A DNA stretch of 64,000 nt, taken from the NCBI GenBank assembly GCA_029012365.1, contig JAQXLY010000051.1, positions 1 to 64,000 on the forward strand, in the 5' to 3' direction. The stretch's first letter is position 1, and every line of letters begins with the position of its first letter. The notes under the pieces are model-generated. The model searched no databases and was not told the DNA's origin. It saw only the letters and a program-made list of their open reading frames with translations. The translations under genes and the position numbers were made by a program. The DNA is from Lachnospiraceae bacterium. Lineage in GTDB: Bacteria > Bacillota > Clostridia > Lachnospirales > Lachnospiraceae. Below are positions 26,946 through 35,783 of this stretch, piece after piece.

Positions 26946-28349
26946 CTGTTATTTTCAACAATCAGCTTTATCTATTACTTTTTGGCTGCAGTGCTTCTGC
27001 TTTACTTTATTGTGCCGTTCAAATGTAAGAATCTGGTGTTACTTGCGGCAAGTCTGTTTTTCTATTTTTACGGAGAACCGATTTATACCGTCCTGATGCT
27101 TGCGACGATTCTGTCCAGCTATCTCCACGGTATTCTCATCGATAAATTCCGCGGAACGGTCTGGTCAAAGGTATTTCTTTGGACCAGTGTCATTACGAGT
27201 ATCGGTGCGCTTGGATTTTTTAAGTACTCGGATTTCTTTATTAAGAATGTAAATTCCTTGTTTAAGACGGACTTTGCGCTTCTCGGACTTGCACTCCCGA
27301 TTGGTATCAGCTTTTATACCTTCCAGACCCTAAGCTATACGATTGATGTATACCGCGGAGATGCGAAGGTACAGAAGAGTCCGATTCGTCTTGCAACCTA
27401 TGTGGCATTGTTTCCGCAGCTGATTGCAGGACCTATTGTAAGATATACAACTGTGGAGGAAGAGCTTTCCCACAGAACACATTCCTTCGAGAACTTCGGC
27501 TACGGCGTAACCCGTTTTATCATCGGTCTTTCCAAAAAGGTTCTGATTGCGGATACGCTCGGCGCACTTGCAAGAACCGTGCACGGTATGGAGGAGGCAA
27601 CGGTAGCTGCTTACTGGATTTATGCGGTTGCGGTTTCGTTGCAGCTCTATTTTGATTTTTCGGGATACTCGGACATGGCAATCGGCCTCGGAAGAATCTT
27701 TGGTTTTCATTTCCTTGAGAACTTTAACTATCCGTTCATCTCTAAAAGCATTGCGGAATTTTGGAGAAGATGGCATATGTCGCTCGGAACATGGTTCCGC
27801 GATTATGTATATATTCCGCTTGGCGGAAACAGAGTGTCTAAATGGCGCTGGCTTTTTAACACATTAGTTGTTTGGTTCCTTACGGGCTTCTGGCACGGAG
27901 CCGACTGGACATTTATTATATGGGGACTTTTCTTTGCGATGTTTCTTATGCTTGAAAAATTTGCGCTTAATAAGTTTTTTGCAAAGCTGCCGAGGGTGTT
28001 TTCACATATTTATGTGATTATTGCCATTCTAATCAGCTTTGTTATATTCAGCGCGGACGGGTTATCCGGTGCGCTTGCCGACCTCGGAGCCATGTTCGGC
28101 GCGGGAGGAATACCGCTCTGGTCCGACGAAACGGCATATTATTTCGGAAGTTATGCGGTGGTAATCCTTGCAGCAATTCTAGGAGCAACTCCGCTTGTAA
28201 AAAATGCTGTGCTTAAGATGAAGGAAACCCGCGTCGGTTCTGTGGTATGTGACATCCTGGAGCCGGTTTTTGCAGTAGTGATGCTTATGGTTGTGACAGC
28301 TTATTTTGTGGATGGGTCGTTTAGCCCATTCCTTTACTTCAGATTTTAA
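26946..28349 (+). CDS. MBOAT-family O-acyltransferase (AlgI/DltB-like)
   Basis: 467 aa from a proposed CTG start at 26946. GGAGGGG lies five bases upstream, and the resulting N-terminus (LLFSTISFIYYFLAAVLLLY) matches the usual start of AlgI-like proteins. A TTG at 26982 would lose the first part of helix 1 and has no ribosome site. About 11 membrane helices. The catalytic His is in LTGFWHGADWTF, with the conserved FWRRWHMSLGTWFRDYVYIPLG region upstream. It moves an acyl group (often acetyl) from the cytoplasm to a surface polysaccharide or polymer, working with the SGNH/DHHW protein encoded next. Confidence 0.88.
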   Translation: MLFSTISFIYYFLAAVLLLYFIVPFKCKNLVLLAASLFFYFYGEPIYTVLMLATILSSYLHGILIDKFRGTVWSKVFLWTSVITSIGALGFFKYSDFFIKNVNSLFKTDFALLGLALPIGISFYTFQTLSYTIDVYRGDAKVQKSPIRLATYVALFPQLIAGPIVRYTTVEEELSHRTHSFENFGYGVTRFIIGLSKKVLIADTLGALARTVHGMEEATVAAYWIYAVAVSLQLYFDFSGYSDMAIGLGRIFGFHFLENFNYPFISKSIAEFWRRWHMSLGTWFRDYVYIPLGGNRVSKWRWLFNTLVVWFLTGFWHGADWTFIIWGLFFAMFLMLEKFALNKFFAKLPRVFSHIYVIIAILISFVIFSADGLSGALADLGAMFGAGGIPLWSDETAYYFGSYAVVILAAILGATPLVKNAVLKMKETRVGSVVCDILEPVFAVVMLMVVTAYFVDGSFSPFLYFRF

Positions 28350-28363
28350 GGGAGGGGATTGAA

Positions 28364-29473
28364 ATGCAGAAAAAAGTGAAAAGCATTGTAGTTACCGGTG
28401 TTTTTGTGACCTTTCTTACCTTTTTTGCGGTAATGTGTGCCGTGCGCTATTTTAATCCCACCGCTGTATCGGAAAGTGAAAGAAGACCGTTGGCACAGTT
28501 CCCTGAAAATATTACATGGGAAGGTATCGTTGATAAAACGGTAATCGATGATTTTGAGGAGTATTCCGTTGACCAGTTTCCGTTCAGAGAATTTTTCCGT
28601 TCCTTAAAGGCAAACTTCCAGCTGAAGGTTCTCTGCCTGAATGAGAATAACGGTCTTGCGGTGAAGGACGGATATATTGCGAAAATAGAGCAGGATTTTA
28701 CACAGGAGCTGGTGGACTATTCCATAGGCCGTCTTCAGTATGTCTATGAGACGCTTCTGAAGGATAACGGCGGTGACAAGTTTGTAGCCGTGATTCCGGA
28801 TAAGAATTATTTTCTGGCAAAGGATTACGGATACCCGTCACCGGATTATGACAAGCTTGTAGAGGATATTAAGGTGGCTCTTGGCGGAATGGAATATATC
28901 GATATCTTCGGTGAACTTGAGCTCACGGATTATTACAGAACAGATACTCATTGGAGTCAGGACAGGATAGGTGCTGTTGTCGATAAGCTTGCCGAGGCAA
29001 TGGGTGCGGCAGACCGAATCAATGGCGAATACACCGAGAATACGCTTTATCCGTTTAAGGGGGTGTATTACGGGCAGAGTGCTCTTTTGCCGAAGCCGGA
29101 TACGATTGTTTATCTCACAAACGAGATTCTCGACAGCTGTACGGTATTTGATTATGAGACCGGGCAGACCGGCAAAATCTATGATTTTGAGAAGTTTGAG
29201 GGAAACGACGGCTATGACTTCTTCCTGTCGGGAACAAAGGCACTGCTTCGTATCGACAATCCGAATGCCACAACCGATAAGGAGCTTATTATTTTCCGTG
29301 ATTCCTTCGGCTCCAGCATCACACCGCTTCTCGCAGAAGGCTACAAGAGCGTATATCTGGTAGATATCCGTTACGTTGTTCCGGATATCCTTGACAGATT
29401 TATCGATTTTGAGAACAAAGATGTGCTGTTCCTTTACAGTGCACTGATTCTTAACAGCAAGTCATTCAAGTAA
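28364..29473 (+). CDS. DHHW-family (SGNH/AlgX-like) exported acylation partner protein
   Basis: 369 aa. N-terminal membrane helix (about 8-28), then the conserved N-terminal FPFREFFR segment of this family, DTHWSQ (the DHHW-like motif) and FRDSFGSS, which carries the nucleophile Ser of an SGNH-type active site. It begins 14 bases after the MBOAT gene with GGAGGGG, the standard pairing for O-acetylation of extracellular polysaccharides, and is expected to receive the acyl group outside the membrane. The acceptor polymer is unknown; the teichoic-like locus at 40-46.8 kb is one possibility but is not linked by sequence evidence. Confidence 0.82.
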   Translation: MQKKVKSIVVTGVFVTFLTFFAVMCAVRYFNPTAVSESERRPLAQFPENITWEGIVDKTVIDDFEEYSVDQFPFREFFRSLKANFQLKVLCLNENNGLAVKDGYIAKIEQDFTQELVDYSIGRLQYVYETLLKDNGGDKFVAVIPDKNYFLAKDYGYPSPDYDKLVEDIKVALGGMEYIDIFGELELTDYYRTDTHWSQDRIGAVVDKLAEAMGAADRINGEYTENTLYPFKGVYYGQSALLPKPDTIVYLTNEILDSCTVFDYETGQTGKIYDFEKFEGNDGYDFFLSGTKALLRIDNPNATTDKELIIFRDSFGSSITPLLAEGYKSVYLVDIRYVVPDILDRFIDFENKDVLFLYSALILNSKSFK

Positions 29474-29530
29474 GATGGGGATGTAGCATGAAATGCGAGA
29501 CTTGCAATGCAAACAAAGGAGTGTGATTGT

Positions 29531-29896
29531 ATGAAAAAGCTGACAGCATTCGTTTTAGTATTGTTTTTTGTGTTGGGTCCGGTTGGCTGTGGTCAGCAGG
29601 AGAACTTGCAACAGGACGACAATAATGTGCAATACTTCTTTACTGCAAAGGTCATTGAAGTACATGAAGAATATCTACTTTTAGATGTGTTTGACACAGG
29701 TAACAGCAATCTTTCTGAGGGTGCGAAGGTTGAGGTTTCAACAGAAGTTGTATCGTCAGACGGTTGTCCTAAGTTTGTGGCAGACGAATGCGCCAGAGTG
29801 GTTATGACATGGAATACAGGCGATAATCCCTCTGGTCGCTTAGAAGCACTTGCTATTTCTAAGACAGACGAAACAGGAATGGTTACGGCGGATTAA
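29531..29896 (+). CDS. Small lipoprotein, unknown function
   Basis: 121 aa from ATG 29531 behind AAGGAG; an upstream in-frame ATG at 29507 would spoil the signal peptide. Signal sequence with lipobox GPVGC. The mature part is an OB-like beta-rich domain (TAKVIEVHEEYLLLDVFD... pattern seen in DUF3221-type small lipoproteins), acidic. The role is not known. Ends at a strong terminator. Confidence 0.65.
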   Translation: MKKLTAFVLVLFFVLGPVGCGQQENLQQDDNNVQYFFTAKVIEVHEEYLLLDVFDTGNSNLSEGAKVEVSTEVVSSDGCPKFVADECARVVMTWNTGDNPSGRLEALAISKTDETGMVTAD

Positions 29897-29917
29897 TAAC
29901 AGAAAGGAATCACAAAA

Positions 29918-29967
29918 GGCTGCCAGACCGAGCAGATACAGTACGCTCGGACGGCAGCCCTGTTTTT
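29918..29967. terminator. Terminator between the small lipoprotein and rpoD
   Basis: Two stacked stems, GGCTGCC/GGCAGCC and CCGAGC/GCTCGG (29918-29959), then TGTTTTTT. It touches the rpoD stop codon, so may serve both strands. Confidence 0.85.
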
Positions 29968-31094
29968 TACAGGTTAAAATCAAAGCCCTTTAACATTCTT
30001 GCACGGCTCGGATGACGAAGCTTACGGAGTGCCTTTGCTTCAATCTGGCGGATACGTTCACGTGTAACATTGAACTCTCTGCCTACCTCCTCCAGTGTCC
30101 GGCTTTTTCCGTCCTTTAAGCCGAAACGAAGCATTAATACGCGACGCTCTCTATCGGTAAGTGTGTCTAAAAGATTTGAAATCTGGTCCTGTAATACGGC
30201 ATAGGAGGCAGCCTCTTCAGGACCCATAATGCGGTCATCCTTAATGAAGTCACCCAGGTGACTGTCATCTTCTTCACCGATTGGAGTATCGAGGGAAATC
30301 GGATCGGCGGAGATTTTTAAAATTTCCCGTACTCTGTCTGCCGGCATATCAAGAGCCTCTGCAAGCTCCTGTTCGGTAGGTTCTCTTCCGAGCTCCTGTA
30401 GCAGTGTACGGGAGACGCGGTAGGTCTTGTTAATTACTTCGGACATATGTACCGGGATACGGATGGTGCGGGACTGGTCCGCAATAGAGCGGGTAATGGC
30501 CTGACGAATCCACCAGGTGGCATAGGTACTGAATTTATATCCTTTATTATAGTCAAACTTATCGACTGCCTTGATAAGACCGAGATTTCCTTCCTGAATC
30601 AAATCAAGAAAGGACAGTCCGCGGCCGACATAACGTTTTGCGATACTGACAACCAGACGAAGATTCGATTCTGCCAGAATCTTCTTAGCAGACTCATCTC
30701 CGTTTTCAATCCGTATTGCCAATTCGATTTCCTCTGCTATTGTGAGGAGCGGATAATTTCCTATTTCCTTCAAATACTGCTTTACCGGGTCATCCGACAT
30801 GACATTTGCCAGAGCATTTAAGTCTTCCAGCTCCGCAAGTGCTTCTTCCGCATCGTCAAGCTCGAGTAAATCATCATCATCCGGCAAATCGTCACCGTTC
30901 ATCGGTGACATGACAAGAATTCCGTTCGCATCCAGATATTCATATATTTTATCAATCTGGCTGACCTCCAGATTCATTTCCTTGAAAAAATCATTGATCT
31001 TATCAACTTCCAGTACATCCTTGTTACTGCGGGCCATGGCGACAAGCTGTTTCAGGCGCTGTTCAAAATTCTGCATTTCGTTATTTGATTCCAT
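29967..31094 (-). CDS. rpoD: RNA polymerase primary sigma factor (sigma-70/sigma-A)
   Basis: 375 aa from ATG 31094, preceded by AAAGGAG. A start at 31160 would add 22 residues without a ribosome site and would put coding sequence over the leader. Region 1.2 and the acidic 1.1-like segment ([20 protein letters not shown]) are followed by 2.1-2.4 ([40 protein letters not shown] for -10 recognition), region 3 and region 4 ([17 protein letters not shown] for -35 recognition). This is the housekeeping sigma for the TTGACA/TATAAT promoters noted here. No dnaG lies upstream, unlike the usual dnaG-rpoD operon. Confidence 0.96.
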   Translation of the reverse strand: MESNNEMQNFEQRLKQLVAMARSNKDVLEVDKINDFFKEMNLEVSQIDKIYEYLDANGILVMSPMNGDDLPDDDDLLELDDAEEALAELEDLNALANVMSDDPVKQYLKEIGNYPLLTIAEEIELAIRIENGDESAKKILAESNLRLVVSIAKRYVGRGLSFLDLIQEGNLGLIKAVDKFDYNKGYKFSTYATWWIRQAITRSIADQSRTIRIPVHMSEVINKTYRVSRTLLQELGREPTEQELAEALDMPADRVREILKISADPISLDTPIGEEDDSHLGDFIKDDRIMGPEEAASYAVLQDQISNLLDTLTDRERRVLMLRFGLKDGKSRTLEEVGREFNVTRERIRQIEAKALRKLRHPSRARMLKGFDFNL

Positions 31095-31165
31095 ATGAAA
31101 CGACTCCTTTATAATGTAAAGACCGACTTCGACAAAAAACGCCGTCGAAAGAGGGCGCAAGTTGT

Positions 31166-31171
31166 ATTATA
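31166..31171 (-). promoter_or_regulatory. Extended -10 promoter of rpoD
   Basis: Minus-strand TGC-TATAAT about 70 bases upstream of the rpoD start, with only a T-rich, weak -35. Confidence 0.55.
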
Positions 31172-31250
31172 GCACATGTGTAGATAAAAAGAAAAGCATA
31201 TTTTTCCGAAAGATAGAAAATTGTTGAAAACTGCTTATTTTTTATGCGTG

Positions 31251-31279
31251 TATAGCTTTTTTATAGTAAAAAAGCTATA
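31251..31279. other. AT-rich perfect hairpin between the divergent rpoD and chemoreceptor genes
   Basis: TATAGCTTTTTTA-TAG-TAAAAAAGCTATA, a perfect 13-bp palindrome. It lies upstream of both divergent promoters, so terminating a gene is not its obvious role. Possibly a protein-binding site or insulator. The rest of the 31095-31519 gap holds the two promoters and nothing else recognised. Confidence 0.6.
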
Positions 31280-31381
31280 AAGCGTATATTTTTTTCTGCA
31301 AGCTGAGCATGAAAGGAAGCGGTAATCCGTTGCATTTGTTTACAATAAAGGACGAAACTAAATAATCTGTCGAAAAAAGAC

Positions 31382-31410
31382 TTGTAAAACACAGAAAATG
31401 GTGGTATATT
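31382..31410 (+). promoter_or_regulatory. Sigma-A promoter of the chemoreceptor gene
   Basis: TTGTAA (31382-31387), 17-base spacer, TATATT (31405-31410). No sigma-28 promoter was found here, unlike the flagellins. Confidence 0.55.
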
Positions 31411-31519
31411 TATATAAGATGCTAAAAACGACCGTTAGCTCATGCTGTAGATGGATATTTCAGAATCAATGCATGAGTTTACGGAAATCCGGAGAAACTT
31501 ACAGAAAGAGAGGATGTCT

Positions 31520-33196
31520 ATGAGCGAAAGAAAAAAAGGTCTGAAATTAGTCATAAAGCTGATGTTTGCGGTTATGGTTCCGCTATTGGTGATGAGTATA
31601 TTTGCTATTCTTGCAATCCAGAGCGCAGGGAACGACACTGCAAAGCAGATGGCAAAATCAGAATTGCATACGGCGGCGCATGCAATGGAGATGGAGCTGA
31701 TGACTGCCATGAATAATCAGGCAACAGGGGACGGTTCCCAGAAGAAAATGCTGGCAGATTTTAAGAAAGAAACCGAACTGGAGGTTTTACTTTTCTACGG
31801 AGATTCCTGCGTGATGAGTACTCTTAATGAGGGGGCAATGAACGGCTGGAAGGCAGATGCAAAGACGGTAAAAAAAGTGCTTGCCGGAGAGGGAGTATTT
31901 GATTTTAATTTAACGCTTGACGGAAAAAAGTATGCCGGATATTTTACTCCATGGATGATAAAAGAAGATGGCAGCGCACAGGGAATGATTCTGGCAGCAC
32001 GGGCGGAATCCTCCATGAAAGACATTTATATGATGCATGTTAATAAGAATGTTATATTTATAGCGGTTCTTTTTGTTGTCAGTGTATTGGTAGCTGCAGT
32101 AGCGATTCATTTTATGATTCGGGCTCTGTCCGTCGTGGTTGCGCGTCTGGACAAGGTTGCAGAGGGTTATCTTGTAGCTGATACTTCTTCAAAGCTTTAT
32201 GAACGCCCGGATGAAATAGGAAATGTTGCACGTTCTATTCGTGCACTGGTAACCTCCTTCACCGGAATCATACGTGACATCGTATTGGCATCCGACCGTC
32301 TGACAGATGTTTCGCGTGCGTTTGCGGAACGGTTTGACGCGATTACAGAATCGATTTCCGATGTAAACAGTGCGGTATCAGAAATTGCAAACGGTGCCAC
32401 CTCTCAGGCAGGAGAGACGCAGAATGTAAATGAAAAGGTTATTCATATGGGAAATGCCATTGAGGCAACGGCGAATAACGCAGCATTACTTGCGGAGAGC
32501 TCCGAGAAGATGAAAGAGTATAATGCAACGGTACGAAACACTTTAGAGGAATTAGAGGAGATTAGCAGGGAAACAAAGACCTCGGTGGATGAAGTACAGA
32601 GGCAGACGGATGTGACCAATCATTCGGCAATGGAAATCAGAACTGCAACCGAGATGATAACGGATATTGCCAGTCAGACAAATCTGCTTTCCTTAAATGC
32701 TTCTATTGAAGCGGCGAGAGCAGGTGAGCACGGTCGTGGTTTTGCGGTGGTAGCTGACGAGATTCGTGTGCTTGCCGACCAGTCTAAGGAATCCGCAGAG
32801 AAGATTACTTCAATTATCAGTGAACTGATTAATAATTCTAATACGAGTGTTAAGATTATGCATCAGATGTCAGAGGTTATCGGAAAGCAGAATGACAGAT
32901 TGCAGACTACAAAGGATGTATTTGAGTCCTTAAACGGTGAGATTGACAGCGTTGCGGGGGCAATCAGCGGAATTTCCGACGAGGTGAAAAATCTGGATGC
33001 GATTAAGAAGGATGTACTCGAAAGCGTAGAGAGCCTTGCGGCGATTGCCGAAGAAAATGCGGCAGGCACGCAGGAAACGTCTGCATCCATGCAGGAATTA
33101 AACGAAATTATTCTTGAGTGTAAGTCAAAGACAGATGAGATGGCAGTACTTGCCGACAATTTGATGGACAGTACAAAGAAAGTAACATTGGAATAG
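31520..33196 (+). CDS. Membrane-bound methyl-accepting chemotaxis protein
   Basis: 558 aa from ATG 31520, six bases after GAGAGG; earlier in-frame ATGs at 31451 and 31514 lack such a site. TM1 (about 13-36), an extracellular sensing domain of about 125 residues (single-Cache-like size, with YAGYFTPWMIKEDGSAQGMI), TM2 (about 168-190), HAMP, then the signalling domain with tip [20 protein letters not shown] and [16 protein letters not shown] transmembrane receptor for an unknown ligand that controls CheA. Monocistronic or with the rubredoxin gene 21 bases downstream. Confidence 0.92.
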   Translation: MSERKKGLKLVIKLMFAVMVPLLVMSIFAILAIQSAGNDTAKQMAKSELHTAAHAMEMELMTAMNNQATGDGSQKKMLADFKKETELEVLLFYGDSCVMSTLNEGAMNGWKADAKTVKKVLAGEGVFDFNLTLDGKKYAGYFTPWMIKEDGSAQGMILAARAESSMKDIYMMHVNKNVIFIAVLFVVSVLVAAVAIHFMIRALSVVVARLDKVAEGYLVADTSSKLYERPDEIGNVARSIRALVTSFTGIIRDIVLASDRLTDVSRAFAERFDAITESISDVNSAVSEIANGATSQAGETQNVNEKVIHMGNAIEATANNAALLAESSEKMKEYNATVRNTLEELEEISRETKTSVDEVQRQTDVTNHSAMEIRTATEMITDIASQTNLLSLNASIEAARAGEHGRGFAVVADEIRVLADQSKESAEKITSIISELINNSNTSVKIMHQMSEVIGKQNDRLQTTKDVFESLNGEIDSVAGAISGISDEVKNLDAIKKDVLESVESLAAIAEENAAGTQETSASMQELNEIILECKSKTDEMAVLADNLMDSTKKVTLE

Positions 33197-33217
33197 TAAT
33201 GAAAGGAGATGAGATAT

Positions 33218-33373
33218 ATGAAGTATGTATGTGATGTATGCGGTTGGGAATATGATGAGGAGCAGGGATATCCGGAAGGAGGAATCGCTCCGGGAACCAA
33301 GTGGGAGGATGTTCCGGAGGACTTTGAATGTCCGCTTTGCTTTGTAGGCAAGGACCAGTTTTCGGAGGCATAA
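33218..33373 (+). CDS. Rubredoxin
   Basis: 51 aa. ATG 33218 follows AAAGGAGATGAGATAT. Two CxxC iron knuckles (CDVCGW and CPLCFVGKDQF) and the central GYPEGGIAPGTKWEDVPEDF region match rubredoxins, one-iron Fe(Cys)4 electron carriers that serve anaerobe oxygen and superoxide defence or flavoprotein partners. It lies 21 bases after a chemoreceptor gene and just before a strong terminator. Confidence 0.95.
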   Translation: MKYVCDVCGWEYDEEQGYPEGGIAPGTKWEDVPEDFECPLCFVGKDQFSEA

Positions 33374-33381
33374 AGAACCGT

Positions 33382-33421
33382 GGGCTGTCGCACAGATTTT
33401 TGTGCGGCAGCCCTGTTTTTT
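33382..33421 (+). terminator. Terminator after the rubredoxin gene
   Basis: 13-bp stem GGGCTGTCGCACA / TGTGCGGCAGCCC with one mismatch, followed by TGTTTTTTT. Confidence 0.9.
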
Positions 33422-33518
33422 TATTTCGTATATCTGCCGGTGCTTTCACAGACATTTTTATCCGGGTTATAGATATGAAAGTAACCGCCGTCTGCATAGT
33501 GGTGTCCGGGCAGGTTGA

Positions 33519-35771
33519 TTACAGCGCCGCCTTCTGTGCCTTTGCGGCTCTGTTTCTCATACGAACCTTCTTTGCGGAAAGTTCTTTTCCGTTAAAGGTG
33601 AAGGTCTCCACTCTTGCGTGGAAGGCTCCGGCAAAAGCGAGAGCATTGTCATTCTTATCAAAGGTGATGGCCTTGACACCACGGCTGTTTTTCTTAAGCT
33701 CCGGTACTTCCTCCACCGGGAAAGCGAGAGAAGCCATGCCCTCGGTCAGAAGGATAACCTTCATGCTGCCGCTAAGGACATCTGCGGCGGACATCATGGA
33801 AATACCGATAACGGTATCGCCTTCTTCAAGCTTCGTGGCAGCGACCATGGAACGGCCGGTTTCAAACTCGATACCGGATACCCGTTTGATAAAGCCGCTC
33901 TTTGTGGTAAATAAAAGCTGGGACTCAAACAAATCCTCAAACGAGGTATAAAGCAATGCATCTTCCTTTCCGATTTTACACAGAGTATGAATCAAAACAC
34001 CCTTGTCACGCATCTTACACTTCGGAATGGCGGAGGCCTTTACCTGATACAGATTGCCCTGCATGGTGAAGATGCAGAGACGGTCGTTACTCTTCATTTT
34101 TACGACATGGGCAAATTCTTTTTTATTTTCCTCGGTGCTTCTGCCGAAAGCTGCTGCATCAATGGACTTGGTGTAGCCGAACTTATCCACTAAAATATAA
34201 ATATCTTCAACCTTTTCTTCCACAACGTAGTCCGTCTGCTCAATGTTTTCCAGCTCCGTTTTACGCGGAACGGCAAATTTCTTGCGGAACTCCTTAAGCT
34301 GTGTCTTGATGACACTGTGAAGCTCATTCCGGTCGGATAAAATTGTATTGTAGGTAGCGATATTGGCATGGAGTGTATCGCTTTCCTCGTGGAGCTTCAT
34401 GATTTCCAGACCGATTAACCGGCCGAGTGGCATGGCGAGAATCGCATCTGCCTGACGCTCGGTAAAATCCAGCTTTGCCGCCAGCTTTTTAGAAGCCTCG
34501 GATTTAAATTTAATATCTGTGGTATCGCCGGCGGTGAGACATGCTTTTGCCTGCTTTACACTTGTACTTCCGCGGAGAATCTCAATAATCAGGTCAATTA
34601 CGTCCGTAGCACGGATTAAGCCGCCTACAATTTCAAGACGCTCTTCGGCCTTTTTCAGGAGATGCTGATATTCCTTTGTATACAGCTCCTCCTGAAAAAG
34701 TACAAACTCTTCCAAAAGGGACTTCAAATTGAAAATGTACGGCTGCTGCTCCTTTACCGCCAGCATATTGACAGCGTAGGTATCTTCCAGACCGGTCTTT
34801 TTGAACAAGCCGTTTAACAGGTTGTCGATGTCGCGGTCTTTTTTTACTTCTACGACGATGCGGATGTCCTTGGTGGACTCGTCTCTTACATCGTACATTT
34901 CCTCAAATACCTTGTCCTTCATTAACTGGGCAAGGTTCTCTACGAGACGGGTTTTGCTGCCGGCCGCGGTATACGGAATCTCGGTGAAGACGATATTTTT
35001 TCTGCCGCCGTCGCTGTTTTCTATTTCATATTTGGCGCGAATCTTTATTTTACCTTCGCCGGTTGCATAGATGGAAGGAAGAACGTCCGCATTGGTGATG
35101 ATGCCACCGGTCGGAAAATCCGGGCCTTTGACATAACGCATGAGTCCTTCCACGGTAATCGCAGGCTTGTCCATGTAGGCGATAGCCGCATCGATGACCT
35201 CACCCGGATTGTGGGGCGGCATATTGGTAGTCATACCTACCGCAATACCTGTTGTGCCGTTGATTAACAGATTCGGGAGCATAGCAGGAAGTACCTTCGG
35301 CTCCTTTTCACTGTTATCGAAGTTCGGCATAAAGTCCACAAGCCCCTGCTCCAAATGGGAGAGAAGGGTCATGGCACCTTCGGAAAGACGTGCCTCGGTG
35401 TATCGCATGGCTGCGGCACCGTCGCCGTCAATGCTGCCGAAGTTTCCGTGACCGTCAATTAACGGAATGGCAAGGGAGTAATCCTCGGACATATGAACAA
35501 GGGCATCGTAAATAGAGGAGTCGCCGTGCGGATGATATTTACCCATCGTATCACCCACGATACGGGCACTCTTACGGTGCGGCTTTTTCGGGTCCAGTCC
35601 AAGCTCCATCATGGAGTACAGGATACGACGCTGTACCGGCTTCAAGCCGTCCCTGACGTCCGGAATGGCACGGTCGATAATGGTATTTACCGCATAGTCG
35701 CGGAAGGACGTTTTCATTTCCTCGGAATAATCCAGCTGAATCATGGTATCCTTTTCTAAATTCTCAGACAT
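33519..35771 (-). CDS. parC: DNA topoisomerase IV subunit A (ParC; GyrA-like)
   Basis: 750 aa. N-terminal breakage-reunion domain with RDGLKPVQRRILYSMMELGL, the quinolone-resistance segment GKYHPHGDSSIYDALV and the catalytic Tyr in AAMRYTEARLS. The C-terminal wheel has no QRRGGKG gyrase box, only a degenerate KCKMRDKGVL, which favours topoisomerase IV (decatenation) over gyrase. Ribosome site AAGGAGG precedes ATG 35771. It begins 12 bases after parE ends, in a two-gene operon. Calling it a second gyrase cannot be excluded without the genome's gyrA. Confidence 0.85.
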   Translation of the reverse strand: MSENLEKDTMIQLDYSEEMKTSFRDYAVNTIIDRAIPDVRDGLKPVQRRILYSMMELGLDPKKPHRKSARIVGDTMGKYHPHGDSSIYDALVHMSEDYSLAIPLIDGHGNFGSIDGDGAAAMRYTEARLSEGAMTLLSHLEQGLVDFMPNFDNSEKEPKVLPAMLPNLLINGTTGIAVGMTTNMPPHNPGEVIDAAIAYMDKPAITVEGLMRYVKGPDFPTGGIITNADVLPSIYATGEGKIKIRAKYEIENSDGGRKNIVFTEIPYTAAGSKTRLVENLAQLMKDKVFEEMYDVRDESTKDIRIVVEVKKDRDIDNLLNGLFKKTGLEDTYAVNMLAVKEQQPYIFNLKSLLEEFVLFQEELYTKEYQHLLKKAEERLEIVGGLIRATDVIDLIIEILRGSTSVKQAKACLTAGDTTDIKFKSEASKKLAAKLDFTERQADAILAMPLGRLIGLEIMKLHEESDTLHANIATYNTILSDRNELHSVIKTQLKEFRKKFAVPRKTELENIEQTDYVVEEKVEDIYILVDKFGYTKSIDAAAFGRSTEENKKEFAHVVKMKSNDRLCIFTMQGNLYQVKASAIPKCKMRDKGVLIHTLCKIGKEDALLYTSFEDLFESQLLFTTKSGFIKRVSGIEFETGRSMVAATKLEEGDTVIGISMMSAADVLSGSMKVILLTEGMASLAFPVEEVPELKKNSRGVKAITFDKNDNALAFAGAFHARVETFTFNGKELSAKKVRMRNRAAKAQKAAL

Positions 35772-35783
35772 GGCACAGCCTCC

